Notes: a model not told the origin generated them from the sequence alone. A DNA stretch of 64,000 nucleotides from Ridgeia piscesae (GCA_025642075.2 JAODUO010000420.1:547501-611500); one strand, 5' to 3'; numbered from the stretch's first letter, positions 15,101 to 23,949 are shown. Numbers and translations are program-made.

Positions 15101-17737
15101 TGGCCTGGCCTGAAAGACACAAGCTATCAATGGTCTGGCCTGAAAGACACAAACTATCAATGGCCTGGTCTGATCCGTCTGAAAGATACAAACTATAAAT
15201 GACCTGGCCTGAAAGACACAATCTATAAATGACCTGGCCTGAAAGACACAAACTATCAATGGTCTGGCCTGAAAGACACAAACTGTCAATGGCCTGGTTT
15301 GAAAGATACACACTATAAATGACCTGGCCTGAAAGACACAAACTATCAATGGCCTGGCCTGAAAGACACAAACTAGCAATGGCCTGGCCTGAAAGACACA
15401 AACTATCAATGGTCTGGCCTGAAAGACACAAGCTATCAATGGCCTGGCCTAAAAGACACAAACTATCAATGGCCTGGTCTGAAAGACACAAACTATAAAT
15501 GACCTGGCCTGAAAGACACAAACTATCAATGGCCTGGCCTGAAAGACACAAACTAGCAATGGCCTGGCCTGAAAGACACAAACTAGCAATGGCCTGGCCT
15601 GAAAGACACAAACTATCAATGGCCTGGCCTAAAAGACACAAACTATCAATGGCCTGGTCTGAAAGACACAAACTATAAATGACCTGGCCTGAAAGACACA
15701 AACTATCAATGACCTGGCCTGAAAGACACAAGCTATCAATGGCCTGGCCTGAAAGACACAAACTATCAATGGCCTGGTCTGATCCATCTGAAAGATACAA
15801 ACTATCAATGGTCTGGCCTGAAAGACACAATCTATAAATGACCTGGCCTGAAAGACACAAACTATCAATGGTCTGGCCTGAAAGACACAAACTGTCAATG
15901 GCCTGGTTTGAAAGATACACACTATAAATGACCTGGCCTGAAAGACACAAACTATCAATGGCCTGGCCTGAAAGACACAAACTAGCAATGGCCTGGCCTG
16001 AAAGACACAAACTAGCAATGGCCTGGCCTGAAAGACACAAACTATCAATGGCCTGGCCTAAAAGACACAAACTATCAATGGCCTGGCCTGAAAGACACAA
16101 ACTATCAATGGCCTGGCCTGAAAGACACAAACTATCAATGGCCTGGCCTGGTTTGTGAGCAGATATAGTGAGTGATTTGGATTGCAGGAAGAAAGAGTTT
16201 ATCCATCAGTTCATTGCAGATAAAGATGTCAACATTGCCACTGACATATAGATATGTCAACATAGTCTTACCTTGTCCAACTGTCTGTCACTGACAAATA
16301 GAGACGTCAACATAGTCTTACCTTGTCTAGCTGTCTGCCACTGACATATAGAGATGTCAACATAGTCTTACCTTGTCTAGCAGTCTGCCACTGACATATG
16401 GAGACGTCAACATAGTCTTACCTTGTCTAACTGTCTGCCACTGACATATAGAGATGTCAACATAGTCTAACCTTGTCTAGCTGTCTGCCACTGACATATA
16501 GACACGTCAACATAGTCTTACCTTGTTTAACTGTCTGCCACTGACATATAGAGACGTCAACATAGTCTTACCTTGTCTAGCTGTCTGCCACTGACATATA
16601 GAGACGTCAACATAGTCTTACCTTGTTTAACTGTCTGCCACTGACATATAGAGATGTCAACATAGTCTTACCTTGTTTAACTGTCTGCCACTGACATATA
16701 GAGATGTCAACATAGTCTAACCTTGTCTAGCTGTCTGCCACTGACATATAGACACGTCAACATAGTCTTACCTTGTTTAACTGTCTGCCACTGACATATA
16801 GAGATGTCAACATAGTCTTACCTTGTCTAGCTGTCTGCCACTGACATATAGACACGTCAACATAGTCTTACCTTGTTTAACTGTCTGCCACTGACATATA
16901 GAGACGTCAACATAGTCTTACCTTGTCTAGCTGTCTGCCACTGACATATAGAGACGTCAACATAGTCTTACCTTGTTTAACTGTCTGCCACTGACATATA
17001 GAGATGTCAACATAGTCTTACCTTGTTTAGCTGTCTGCCACTGACATATAGAGATCGTCAACATAGTCTTACCTTGTTTAACTGTCTGCCACTGACATAT
17101 AGAGATGTCAACATAGTCTTACCTTGTCTAGCTGTCTGCCACTGACATATAGACACGTCAACATAGTCTTACCTTGTTTAACTGTCTGCCACTGACATAT
17201 AGAGATGTCAACATAGTCTTACCTTGTCTACCTGTCTGCCACTGACATATAGACACGTCAACATAGTCTTACCTTGTCTACCTGTCTGCCACTGACATAT
17301 AGAGATGTCAACATAGTCTTACCTTGTCTAACTGTCTGCCACTGACATATGGAGACTGTCAACATAGTCTTACCTTGTCTACTGTCATGACACGCATATA
17401 GAGATGTCAACATAGTCTTACCTTGTCTAGCTGTCTGCCACTGACATATAGACACGTCAACATAGTCTTACCTTGTCTACCTGTCTGCCACTGACATATA
17501 GAGATGTCAACATAGTCTTACCTTGTCTACCTGTCTGCCACTGACATATAGACAGTCAACATAGTCTTACTATGTATACCGATCTGCTAATATAAATGTA
17601 ACATATTACTTGTCTAATGTCTTGTGTTATGTTGATATTCCATGTCAGATATAAGTCTTTTCCAAATTCATAATAAAAAAGCTGATATTTTAAGTTAGGT
17701 TCAATTAAGTTGTTTAAATGTTTAATACAAAAATTAC

Positions 17738-17781
<44 letters not shown>

Positions 17782-18279
17782 CTATTTTATTTGATTACAG
17801 TCATAAATATGGCATGAAAGCCAAAGCGCCAGGAAGTTGAAGATAATTTGAGCTGATTGATAGTTGCTTTCATGCCATAGTTACGACTGTAAACAAACAG
17901 ATTACAGACTCTACATTATGTTACAGTAAACTTCACATAAGTTGGATTCAATGGAACCAAGAGATCTAATCTGAATTAGACAAATTCTGATTTAATCAAA
18001 GATGACACAATCCACAACTAACATCAAAGGCACCATCTGAAATACCTTACGTAGCTGTGAATAACACACACTGGATGAATATGACACCCTGGAGACTCAG
18101 ACAGTTCTGTACATACCCGGAACTGGCTCTTCATCATCTTCTGTTTCCACGGCAACTAATGCACCATGTTTGTTGTCATCAGCAACTTGTTCGTTGTCCT
18201 TGGTGACTGCATTTGGCTGCTGCAGTGCAGCCACAACCAAAAACAACCACAATCCCCAGTGAGGCTTCAGTGATGCCAT
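42..18279 (-). CDS. SIL1: SIL1 nucleotide exchange factor, 5' part of gene (8 exons, C-terminus beyond left edge)
   Basis: SIL1 is the ER-lumen nucleotide exchange factor of the Hsp70 chaperone BiP; it is an armadillo-type protein that releases ADP so that substrate can leave. Read on the minus strand, the exons give: a signal peptide (MASLKPHWGLWLFLVVAA) and acidic stretch; WQTxRQG; GQAIPPGLHVRLNLETG followed by QREAKLL; a glutamine-rich linker; YFTRDELKDALKKFK; IDELKKEFAEM; LADLEYYLHQ; and IDNAQNFVTLGGLE, the beginning of the armadillo repeats. Order and spacing match vertebrate SIL1. Phases chain across every junction from exon 3 to exon 8 (1, 0, 1, 0, 0). The exon 1 to exon 2 junction is unresolved because exon 2 sits inside a tandem array. 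Each intron carries one or more minisatellites. The remaining armadillo repeats and any ER-retention tail are outside the window. Confidence 0.93.
164..293. other. SIL1 intron, unique part
   Basis: AT-rich intron sequence between exon 8 and the first array. I see nothing recognisable in it. Confidence 0.6.
294..1145. repeat. Minisatellite, 29-bp unit, about 29 copies
   Basis: The unit begins GTGGACTAATGTATTGGT. Copies differ mainly at two sites, TTAGTG/TCAGTG and ATGTATT/ATATATT. It lies in the SIL1 intron between exons 7 and 8 and shows no clear exon similarity. Confidence 0.95.
1311..1480 (-). repeat. Degenerate tandem copies of SIL1 exon 7 3' end and donor
   Basis: On the minus strand GAGTATTAYNTGCACCAG followed by GTATGTAC occurs at the true exon end (1463) and again near 1316-1340. 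Three decayed copies lie between them, roughly 38 bp apart. Each carries EYY[LVM]H/Y[QH]-type coding; two of the four extra copies keep a GTAT donor. Confidence 0.8.
1463..1639 (-). CDS. SIL1: SIL1 exon 7: helical segment ending in LADLEYYLHQ
   Basis: Fifty-nine codons, phase 0 at both ends, with acceptor TTGAACAG and donor GTATGT. It encodes SIDELKKEFAEMNAVLKSD and ends LADLEYYLHQ, matching the IEELKKDF to FDLEYYVHQ segment of human SIL1. Degenerate copies of its last coding bases and donor lie just downstream (1311-1440). Confidence 0.94.
1727..2413. repeat. Minisatellite, about 19-bp unit, split by a LINE fragment
   Basis: The unit is AGGTCAGAGGTTGGTGTGG, with variants. It runs 1727-2011 and resumes at 2266-2413 after an RTE-like insertion. 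Confidence 0.9.
2012..2264 (+). mobile_element. RTE-type LINE fragment, C-terminal coding end
   Basis: Plus-strand translation in two frames gives RKELGVNSIQEKVK, LCWYGHMQRKEENNE, WMDCVRRDMQALRITPEDAQ and then DRTFCKSRIRAAYPT plus stop. RWYGHV, WMDCV and EDAQDR are typical of the C-terminal end of RTE/BovB-like reverse transcriptases. It is frameshifted between the blocks, ends in a short GAA-rich tail, and interrupts a 19-bp array. Confidence 0.8.
2465..6048. repeat. Minisatellite, 31-bp unit, about 115 copies
   Basis: The unit begins CAACTACACACAACAGACAC and continues TGTGTTACCAA. Clusters of CACCGTG and ACAAAACAG variants occur near 4220-4330 and 5210-5370, suggesting local block duplication; two deletion units lie near 5360 and 5535. 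The long frames here (up to 986 codons) only reflect lack of stops. The array ends at the donor side of SIL1 exon 6. Confidence 0.97.
6056..6150 (-). CDS. SIL1: SIL1 exon 6: YFTRDELKDALKKFK block
   Basis: The acceptor is TTTGCAG and the donor is GTGTGT. Two bases and 31 codons encode RKNAKEK, YFTRDELKDALKKFK and AEKISGDEM, matching the YTSQDLKSALAKFK segment of vertebrate SIL1. The 31-bp array starts only a few bases into the downstream intron. Confidence 0.92.
6151..6649. other. SIL1 intron between exons 5 and 6
   Basis: Mostly AT-rich unique sequence. A roughly 36-bp degenerate triplication (ATCTTATAAAA-type) lies near 6190-6330. Nothing else is recognised. Confidence 0.5.
6650..6698 (-). 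CDS. SIL1: SIL1 exon 5: short charged linker
   Basis: The acceptor is TTGCTTTAG and the donor is GTAAGA. Sixteen codons and one base encode TGDKKQEGDLRTTDKE. The phases (0 in, 1 out) match exons 4 and 6. The sequence is low-complexity and charged, as in the variable linker of SIL1. Confidence 0.8.
6738..12990. repeat. Minisatellite, 17-bp near-palindromic unit, about 365 copies
   Basis: The unit is CAACTGTTATATACAGT, with GAGT/GGC/AAGTG variants. ACTGT and ACAGT flank TATAT, so each unit can form a small hairpin. Large blocks are duplicated: the rare CTATTATATACAGG variant at 11190 recurs at 12123 in the same surroundings. It fills the SIL1 intron between exons 4 and 5. Confidence 0.97.
13050..13126 (-). 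CDS. SIL1: SIL1 exon 4: glutamine-rich linker
   Basis: The acceptor is GTCAACAG and the donor is GTGAGA. Phase 1 in, phase 0 out. It encodes SPDRVQRMKDAIQQAMQQL and DSGDTS, a helical linker between the conserved N-terminal block and the LKKFK block. Tandem arrays flank it on both sides. Confidence 0.82.
13138..13563. repeat. Minisatellite, about 36-bp unit, about 12 copies
   Basis: The unit contains AACTACCACAATCACATGAC. It runs to within about ten bases of the SIL1 exon 4 acceptor on the minus strand, so the intron's 3' end is partly repeat-derived. Confidence 0.92.
13564..14012. repeat. Minisatellite, 19-bp unit, about 23 copies
   Basis: The unit is CTGGCTTCTTGTCTATCAA, with AATT/CTGT variants. 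It follows the 36-bp array directly. Confidence 0.95.
14221..14322 (-). CDS. SIL1: SIL1 exon 3: conserved GQAIPPGLHVRLNLETG block
   Basis: The acceptor is TTTCAG ending at 14323 and the donor is GTGAGG from 14220. Two bases, 33 codons and one base encode QAIPPGLHVRLNLETG, then QREAKLLESTRAAYVTQ. This is the most conserved N-terminal motif of SIL1. The acceptor and the first ten exon bases are also the seed of the 30-bp array immediately upstream. Confidence 0.93.
14313..16150 (-). repeat. Minisatellite, 30-bp unit, about 60 copies, containing SIL1 exon 3 acceptor
   Basis: On the minus strand each unit is an intronic stretch ending GTGTCTTTCAG followed by GCCAGGCCAT, which equals the exon 3 acceptor and first ten exon bases. 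The last unit is the real exon junction. Variants include GATC-containing 40-bp units near 15070, 15170 and 15780, and a 28-bp unit near 14745 that shifts frame. Confidence 0.95.
16230..17570 (-). CDS. SIL1: SIL1 exon 2 (WQTxRQG), embedded in a tandem array; exact copy undetermined
   Basis: Each 50-bp unit of this array, read on the minus strand, has an AG, then TGG CAG ACA NNN AGA/AAA CAA G, then a GTAAGA donor. The coding part gives WQTxRQ plus one base, and that base joins exon 3 in phase to give RQGQAIPPG. Vertebrate SIL1 has WQALQPGQAVPAG here, so the unit derives from a real SIL1 exon. I cannot tell which copy is used or where the exon begins. The nearest AG gives phase 0, while exon 1 ends in phase 1, so another small exon or an unusual acceptor may exist. 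Confidence 0.5.
16230..17570 (-). repeat. Minisatellite, 50-bp unit, about 27 copies, containing SIL1 exon 2 coding and donor
   Basis: On the minus strand each unit reads GTCAG, TGGCAGACAG, a variable triplet region, ACAAG and then GTAAGACTATG. The right-hand edge decays near 17560-17600. Confidence 0.93.
17737..17776. repeat. (TA)n microsatellite
   Basis: About 20 TA dinucleotides between the exon 2 array and exon 1 of SIL1. Confidence 0.9.
17795..17892. mobile_element. Short inverted-repeat (hairpin) element
   Basis: TTACAGTCATAAATATGGCA at the left pairs with TTACAGTCGTAACTATGGCA read from the right on the other strand, extending through TGAAAGC. The arms are about 27 bp around a roughly 43-bp loop. 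It may be a small MITE remnant; the family is unknown. Confidence 0.55.
18117..18279 (-). CDS. SIL1: SIL1 exon 1: start codon, signal peptide, acidic region
   Basis: The start codon is at 18279-18277. Fifty-four codons and one base follow, ending at a GTATGT donor (18116-18111). Residues 1 to about 24 form a typical signal peptide: a basic n-region (KPH), a hydrophobic core (LWLFLVVAAL) and a small-residue end (PNA). The segment then turns acidic (VETEDDEEPVP). This fits entry of SIL1 into the ER. The phase is 1, which would need a matching phase in exon 2. Confidence 0.82.
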
Positions 18280-18304
18280 CTGTGAACAAATAGCAGTTGT
18301 TTTA

Positions 18305-18500
18305 GTTGGACCAAATGGAAAGGATCTGCAGTATAAGACCAAGGAACAGGTCTGTAGTGTCAGACCCAGTGGAATGGGTCTGTAGTCACAGACCGATTGG
18401 AATGGGTCTGTAGCCTTGGACCATGGAACGGGTTTGTAGTCTTGGACCAAGTGAAATGGGTCTGTAGTCTCAGACCAAATAGAATGGGTCCGTAGGCTCG
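18305..18500. repeat. Degenerate 30- to 36-bp tandem repeat upstream of SIL1 exon 1
   Basis: About six units built on GGTCTGTAGTCTCAGACCAA with GGAATG. It begins about 25 bases upstream of the SIL1 start codon, so it may lie in the 5' untranslated or promoter region. Confidence 0.75.
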
Positions 18501-18837
18501 GAATTCAGAGTAGGCACATTTTTCCCACCCTGGCAAATACCGTCCTGAGAAAAACCTCAAATAGTGGTAAATACCAGACTACCTGGGAAAACGCTTAAAA
18601 TTATTACAAGTTATTGTATCATCATCATAATGATACATGTGTAAATATACATAAGTACTGGTTGTTTTTGAACATTACTGAAATACTGGAAAAACAACAT
18701 AAGGCATAAGTTGCACTTATCATCAAACTTTATTTGACTAATGCCCACAGAAGAGTTTATCAATTATCAATCTGTTCTAATGTTACTGTGTCCTCTCGGT
18801 CGATGTAGAACTTGCAGGCAGAATTAGCAACCTCATT

Positions 18838-19015
18838 GCAAGACTGCACGTTTCTTCCCCAGCTTTACCTGTTTAATCACACATTTGCTAAGATGAGTCC
18901 TCAGTCAGCCAGCCTTTGTACTCACAGGTGCCTGACACTGTAGGCATTGGGCATCTTCTTCAATTGTGCAACAAAATTGCCACACATTGTCAACCGGTCT
19001 TTCTCTGCCACTCAT
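18838..19015 (-). pseudogene. BED-type zinc finger fragment (hAT-like), broken
   Basis: Minus-strand translation gives MSGRERPVDNVWQFCC, then CLQCQAPVSTKAG, a stop, LRTHLSKCVIKQVK and another stop. The spacing W..F, C..C, H...C is that of a BED finger, found at the N-terminus of hAT transposases and related host genes. The internal stop and absence of a transposase domain mark it as a relic. Confidence 0.6.
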
Positions 19016-19461
19016 GATACTAACTGACCAGTTACCAGTGCTTCATGGACAGAATGTCTGACAGAAAGTGCAAAATAAAGAAACAATGCAGCAGAAGAAC
19101 ATCTAAGTGCAGATAAAACATCTGATTGTGATATTAGAGGATGCGTATTCCATGCATTTCACAACAGAAATAGGGCAGATGATTTGTACAGTTCGCCTGC
19201 CACTGGTTGCATAAAACGTCGATTTGGCCCACGTGATACCAAGCAGGTTACAGTTCACCACTTGCAGAAATTGACTGAACATGTTTTGGGCACAAGTGTC
19301 CAAAACTGAATCCACTGCCCACCGACTTATTATGATCCGACGAGAGGCATGGACAGTGTTAGTATAAACTGTGTCGTGGTCAGCTAGGGTAGTCACATGG
19401 TATATTTGGTACTCTCAACACTGATGACTGTGCAGTATGCACCCCTCGTAAATCAGATAAT

Positions 19462-19891
19462 GGTAATCTTTTACTTAACTGGACTAAAGTATTACGGCCT
19501 TTTAAAACCGTTTTTTTCACCTTATATCGATGTGTATGTGTTCGCAGTGTGATTCTACATTACTTCCGGTACAAAGAAGTCAGATTAAAAAAAATATTTA
19601 TGTTTTCGAACAATTTAAACACGCCGAGTCGAAGTAAACAATGCGATGTCACCGCTGCAATATGGCGTGAGCTGTAGGCGCCTCACAGAGACGCCTCCCA
19701 TCGTGTTGTTTACTTGGACTCAGGCGTGTTTAAATTGTTCGAAAACACAAATTAAAAAATATTAATCTGACTTATTTATACCGGAAGTGATGTAGAATCA
19801 CATTGCGAACATATACACGTAGATATATAAGGTGGGGAAAAACGGTTTTAAAAGGCCGTAATAATTTAGCCCAGTTAAGTATAAGATTACC
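19462..19891. mobile_element. Fold-back MITE, Mutator-like, copy 1 (430 bp, 9-bp target duplication)
   Basis: Nearly the whole element is palindromic. The left end GGTAATCTTTTACTTAACTGG matches the complement of the right end CAGTTAAGTATAAGATTACC, and long internal blocks mirror each other (CGGAAGT, TTCGAA, GCGATG/CATCG). TCAGATAAT occurs directly before (19453-19461) and directly after (19892-19900). Long terminal inverted repeats plus a 9-bp duplication point to Mutator-like elements. Confidence 0.85.
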
Positions 19892-20434
19892 TCAGATAAT
19901 CACTTTAATGTCGGTCTCGTCTCAGTTTGGGACGTCGTAAAAGAACGATAAGCACCCGGGTAGCATCCTGGCCTGGCTGGGCACTGGCAGTGACAACCGA
20001 CTACCTAGTTGAACTTACACTTAGACTTACTGAATACAAACGTCGGCTTGGCGTAAATGTTCTTAAAAAAAACACACACCCAAAAAAACTAACTAGTTCA
20101 TTGATACCTCATAAGATCATAACGTTGTAACCACAATACCGACTATTCAGTTAACAGGAACAAGCTGAGTGATGGTCTGCACGAATCGTGTGAGCGATAA
20201 AACATACAAAACAACTTAACGGCAACGCTGCTCAATCATGCCTCACCTTAAGTTGTTTCTGCAGAGTTCTGATAACATTTAATCCAACGAGCGTTTTTGC
20301 TACACACGCCAGGATTCATTCAGTCAAGTCATCTATTCAACATTACTGTAGGTAAACTATTTCATCATGTTTTGAGTTGGCACGTTGTGGTATTGACACG
20401 TACGTGGAAACTACCAGAAGCGGCCTGAATTTTG

Positions 20435-20590
20435 TGACGTCATAAGACCTAAAAATATATCAGGGATTCCCCGAGTATAAGTTATCTCGAATAAATCCCG
20501 AAAGATGGCGGCACAGTCGAGCTCCGTTTTGTTGCGCGAGGGCACTTAGCATTGTTACTGTTAGTTTTCCCATTGGCGGCCATGTTAACG
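20435..20590. promoter_or_regulatory. Candidate promoter: CRE and YY1-like motifs
   Basis: A perfect TGACGTCA (20435-20442), an AAGATGGCGGC (20502-20512) and a GCGGCCATGTT (20576-20586) fall within 160 bp in a locally CpG-rich stretch. Such sites are common in animal housekeeping promoters. It lies about 2.2 kb upstream of the SIL1 start codon and could serve an untranslated first exon. No transcript evidence is available. Confidence 0.3.
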
Positions 20591-20850
20591 TTTTGTCAGA
20601 TTATAAGGAAACTGTACCTAAGAAAATGTTTTATATTTCTACACAGTTACTGCAGTCATGTCACTGATAAGCTGATAAATTTCGTCAAAACCACATATGT
20701 CAGGCTCTTTTAAAATGCATGCAATACAATATTAATGGGCTCGTGTGATGTCACCGATAGGTTGATCGTATAATGAAGAGCAGTGGCCCAAGGACATATG
20801 CAGAGCATTGCGGGACACCTGTCGTTAGAGTAGTTGTACTCGACGACTGG

Positions 20851-21880
20851 TCACCGACTACCACTCGCTGTGTCCTCTCTTTCAGATAAGATGTCAACCA
20901 GTCCAAAGCTTTGCCAACAAATTAAGCCGTAACGCAAACGTAACCGCCTAATTAAGATGTTATGGTTGATCGTATCGAAAGCGGAACTGAAATCCACGAG
21001 AAGCAAGATGGTTCCTTGTTTTTTGTCCATTGCTGTTTTGACGGCACTTGTAACATACAACAGCGCAGTTTCTATCGAATGGTTTTTCCGATACGCAGAC
21101 TGAAAGAACCCAACCATTTGCTGATCAGATACATGCGTCATTATCCTAAGCGCGACCATTGTCTCAATTACTTTGGATAATTGAGTGAGGTTACTCACTG
21201 GTCGGTAACTGCTCAGGGTGTCTTTGTCCAGTGATGGTTTCTTTAAAAGTGGTCGGACAATTGCATGCTTCAACGACTTCGGCATCACTCCCTCGTCCAG
21301 GGAAGTATTTGTGATCCGTGTGATGGCAGGCACAATACGGGTGATGTTATCAATGAGATGATTTGCAGGCAGAGGTTCCAACACGCACGTATTCTTAGTA
21401 GCACTACATATCGCTGTGATCTCTGTGTTAGTTGTTTGATTAAACACATCGATACAGTCAGTGAAACAATGTATTTCGTCTGATGGCCTATCGATGTCGT
21501 TGAAATACTAACGAGAAAATAGTTCGCATTCTTGAGCGGCCAAACGGAATTCAGGTTATTGCTGTACGCGCTGACCATCGAGCAATCTCAGTAGACGAAA
21601 CATGTTTTTGTTGCTTGCCTTTTCCAGTTGATTTCGAAAATAATCCGTTTTACGTACGGATATCAACGCAGTACATTCATCCCGGGCCGTGACGTATAAT
21701 TGTCGATGAATCTCAAGTTTTGTTCTTCTCCACACATTCTCCTGTTTTCGCTTTTTATTCCTGGCGACATCGATGTCAGTGTCATACCAGGGGTGTGGTG
21801 TTGTGTCTCGTACCCGCACGTTACGCAATGGGACATGTTTGTCGAGGTAATCGGTGAGACAGGTGTTATATAAGACCTAT
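20851..21880 (-). mobile_element. CR1/L2-like LINE fragment: linker and reverse transcriptase N-terminal half
   Basis: Two adjacent minus-strand frames give HPWYDTDIDVARNKKRKQEN (post-endonuclease linker), CVLEPLPANHLIDNI, then LKKPSLDKDTLSSYRPVSNL, TQLSKVIE, FFQSAYRKNHSIETALL and TILLLVDFSSAFDTINHNIL. These are reverse-transcriptase blocks up to motif A (D of LVDFSSAFD). The catalytic YADD block is absent and a frameshift separates the two frames near 21450, so it is a truncated, dead copy. Confidence 0.85.
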
Positions 21881-21980
21881 ATATATATAGGTATATAGTC
21901 ATCGTGATTGGGACCTGTAAAGACCTATAGCTATATAGTCATCGTTATTGGGACTTGTAAAGACCTATAGCTATATAGGA
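21845..21980. repeat. Short AT-rich tandem (GACCTATAGCTATATAG-type)
   Basis: Three imperfect units with GGGACYTGTAAAGACCTATA and TATATAG cores at the junction between the minus-strand LINE fragment and a plus-strand one. Confidence 0.6.
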
Positions 21981-22165
21981 TGGCAATTAACGGACTATTA
22001 GAGCAGATGTGTGAAGAAGAAGGAGTTGGATTTGTAGATTTGTGGGGATATTTTGTTGGTAAAGAAGACATGTTTATGAGAGATGGCCTCCATCTAAGCG
22101 GAAAGGGCGCAGCAGTGTTCTCCGAGAACCTTCTTCGATCGATGAACAATGTTCACAGAAACTGA
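21980..22165 (+). pseudogene. SGNH-hydrolase-like fragment (LINE ORF1-type esterase)
   Basis: The 61-codon frame reads LLEQMCEEEGVGFVDLWGYF and then MRDGLHLSGKGAAVFSENLL. RDGLHLS is the C-terminal Asp/His block of SGNH esterases, found in ORF1 of CR1-type LINEs. No catalytic serine block is present, so it is a fragment. It may belong with the plus-strand LINE tail at 22960-23460. Confidence 0.55.
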
Positions 22166-22950
22166 AGCAAACTGTACGGGAGAAATGGCAGGACCCTATG
22201 AACATGTGACAACATCAAGGTCTCTAACCTTGGCAACTGCATGGATGATGGCAACACCAAGATATTTTGCCTTATCAACTGTAAGATGACAGAACCAAGG
22301 TCACTAGTCTTAGCAACATAATGATGACTATAGCAAGGTCTCTAACAAAACAAGTGGGTTAAACAGGATTAAACTGGATTAAAGTATTCCACCTCTGTGA
22401 GGGGATTTCGCACCAGTTTATTTCACTCCAGGTCTAACTCAGGTGTGTGAACTAAATGCATGGGGATTAGCTCCAAGTCACAACAAATGTGACTTAATTA
22501 ATTCCAGATGCTGGGGCTGGTTTGGAAGATGTGACTGTCATTTGACATAGGTAATTAATGCCACCTACACTTGCTAGTCTGTGACAAGATGTGGTCCTTA
22601 AATCAAAAGACTCACAACAGAAAACTACTCCAGTTCAGAGCTGTGACCACAACAGGGTATCTGAGTGAGATTATAGTTAATGCACACTAACTAATCCCAC
22701 TTGAAACCTGTTGGTACTATGAAAGGGGAATTATATAGAGACAAACACTTTGGGTCAAATAATGCCTTAGAGGTTTAACAGCATGCTTTCTGTAATATTT
22801 GGTAACTATTGTCACATGGTTTAGTTTTAGGTTTTATATACAGATGTGACTAAAAAGCATTTAAGTTACATACCTACGGTGGGTATATGTTGAGACTCAT
22901 AACCACAATATGCCTTGATTTGTTGGCATGGATGGCAGAAGTGGTGTGAA
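22166..22950. other. Intergenic stretch
   Basis: AT-rich, with short similarities to itself (CCAAGGTCTCTAAC near 22219 and 22334). I see no gene; it could be the decayed interior of a LINE. Confidence 0.4.
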
Positions 22951-22959
22951 CTAAGGGGC

Positions 22960-23460
22960 ATCATGTGTGATCATATTGATATGCTAGAAAGAGTACAAAG
23001 GAGAGCAACCAAAATGATACCAAAACTCAGGAATATTAGTTATGAAATGCGTCTAAAAGAATGTGGTTTAACAACACTAGAAACCAGAAGATTGAGAGAT
23101 CAGATTGAGGTGTTTAAAATATTGAATGGGTATGAAAATATTGACAGAAATATTTTTTTCACAGTCAAGGAAGAGAGAAGGACTAGAGGACATGGAGTTA
23201 CATTAGCAAAGAAGCAGTGTAGACTGGATATTAGAAAATTTTCATTTTCACAAAGAACAGTAAACGAATGGAACAGATTATCAGCTGATTGTGTAGGTGC
23301 TAGTAGTGTTAATATATTTAAAAATAAAATCGACATATACCTAAGACGGGCGGGGTATACTTAGATAGATAGGTTGGACTCTCGATAAACCAAATGGCTT
23401 CCTAGTCCACCTGCCATCTAGAGTTGAATCTCTAGGTGGCAATCTTGTTAAATCTTGTTA
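22960..23460 (+). mobile_element. LINE 3' end: C-terminal polymerase domain, 3' UTR hairpin and tail
   Basis: The plus-strand frame reads MLERVQRRATKMIPKLRN, MRLKECGLTTLETRRLRDQ, TRGHGVTL, CRLDIRKFSFSQRTVNEWNR and FKNKIDIYLRRAGYT plus stop, the C-terminal region of CR1/Jockey-type LINE polymerases. The 3' UTR has GCCATCTAGAG, TTGAAT and CTCTAGGTGGC (an 11-bp stem, 23413-23440), then a short CTTGTTAAAT repeat as tail. It is 5'-truncated. Confidence 0.85.
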
Positions 23461-23765
23461 AAATCATCCAGCCAGTACTGATGTATGGAGTACAGATGTG
23501 GGCCCTGAAGAGAAAAGAGGTATTCTTCCTCATGAGATCTGATACGAGAGTGATAAGATGATGAACATCTCGCTGACAAACCAAACCAGGAAGTGTGACA
23601 GCTAGAGGGACTTGCGGGAACCGAGGACAACTTGAGAGATGTCTGACTTCGCTGGTATGGCCACGTGCAGAGAAGAGAAAAAGACCACTATCTGAGAAAA
23701 GCTGCAGAATCGCGAGTCAGTGGGAAGAGAAAGACCAACAAAAAGATGGAAGTGTAAAGAAAAAA
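23458..23765 (+). mobile_element. RTE-like LINE C-terminal fragment
   Basis: Plus-strand pieces read IIQPVLMYGVQMWALKRKE and, after frameshifts, WYGHVQRREKDHYLRKAAES. These are the LLYG.E.W and WYGHV motifs of RTE-type polymerase ends. It directly follows the tail of the preceding LINE. Confidence 0.7.
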
Positions 23766-23949
23766 GTGGTGTAGAAATAACTATTTATGCGATTCTATAT
23801 CTGGGCACTGTGTTCCAACAGTTCAAATTTAGAAATAAACATATCCACGTTACCACGTAACCCGGAGTCAAAACTAAGCAGATTGTCCCAGGTCTGCCTA
23901 AAACAGCAGTCTGCCTGCGGCATTCCCTGCATATTTGGTTGACATTAGG

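Noticed and set aside
14730..16130. 466-codon frame (SGQAIDSLCL)n as a separate gene
   Set aside because: It is the repeated SIL1 exon 3 acceptor read through; at most it would be an extension of SIL1.
19103..19396. 97-codon minus-strand frame next to the BED fragment as hAT transposase
   Set aside because: No hAT dimerisation or catalytic motif could be identified.
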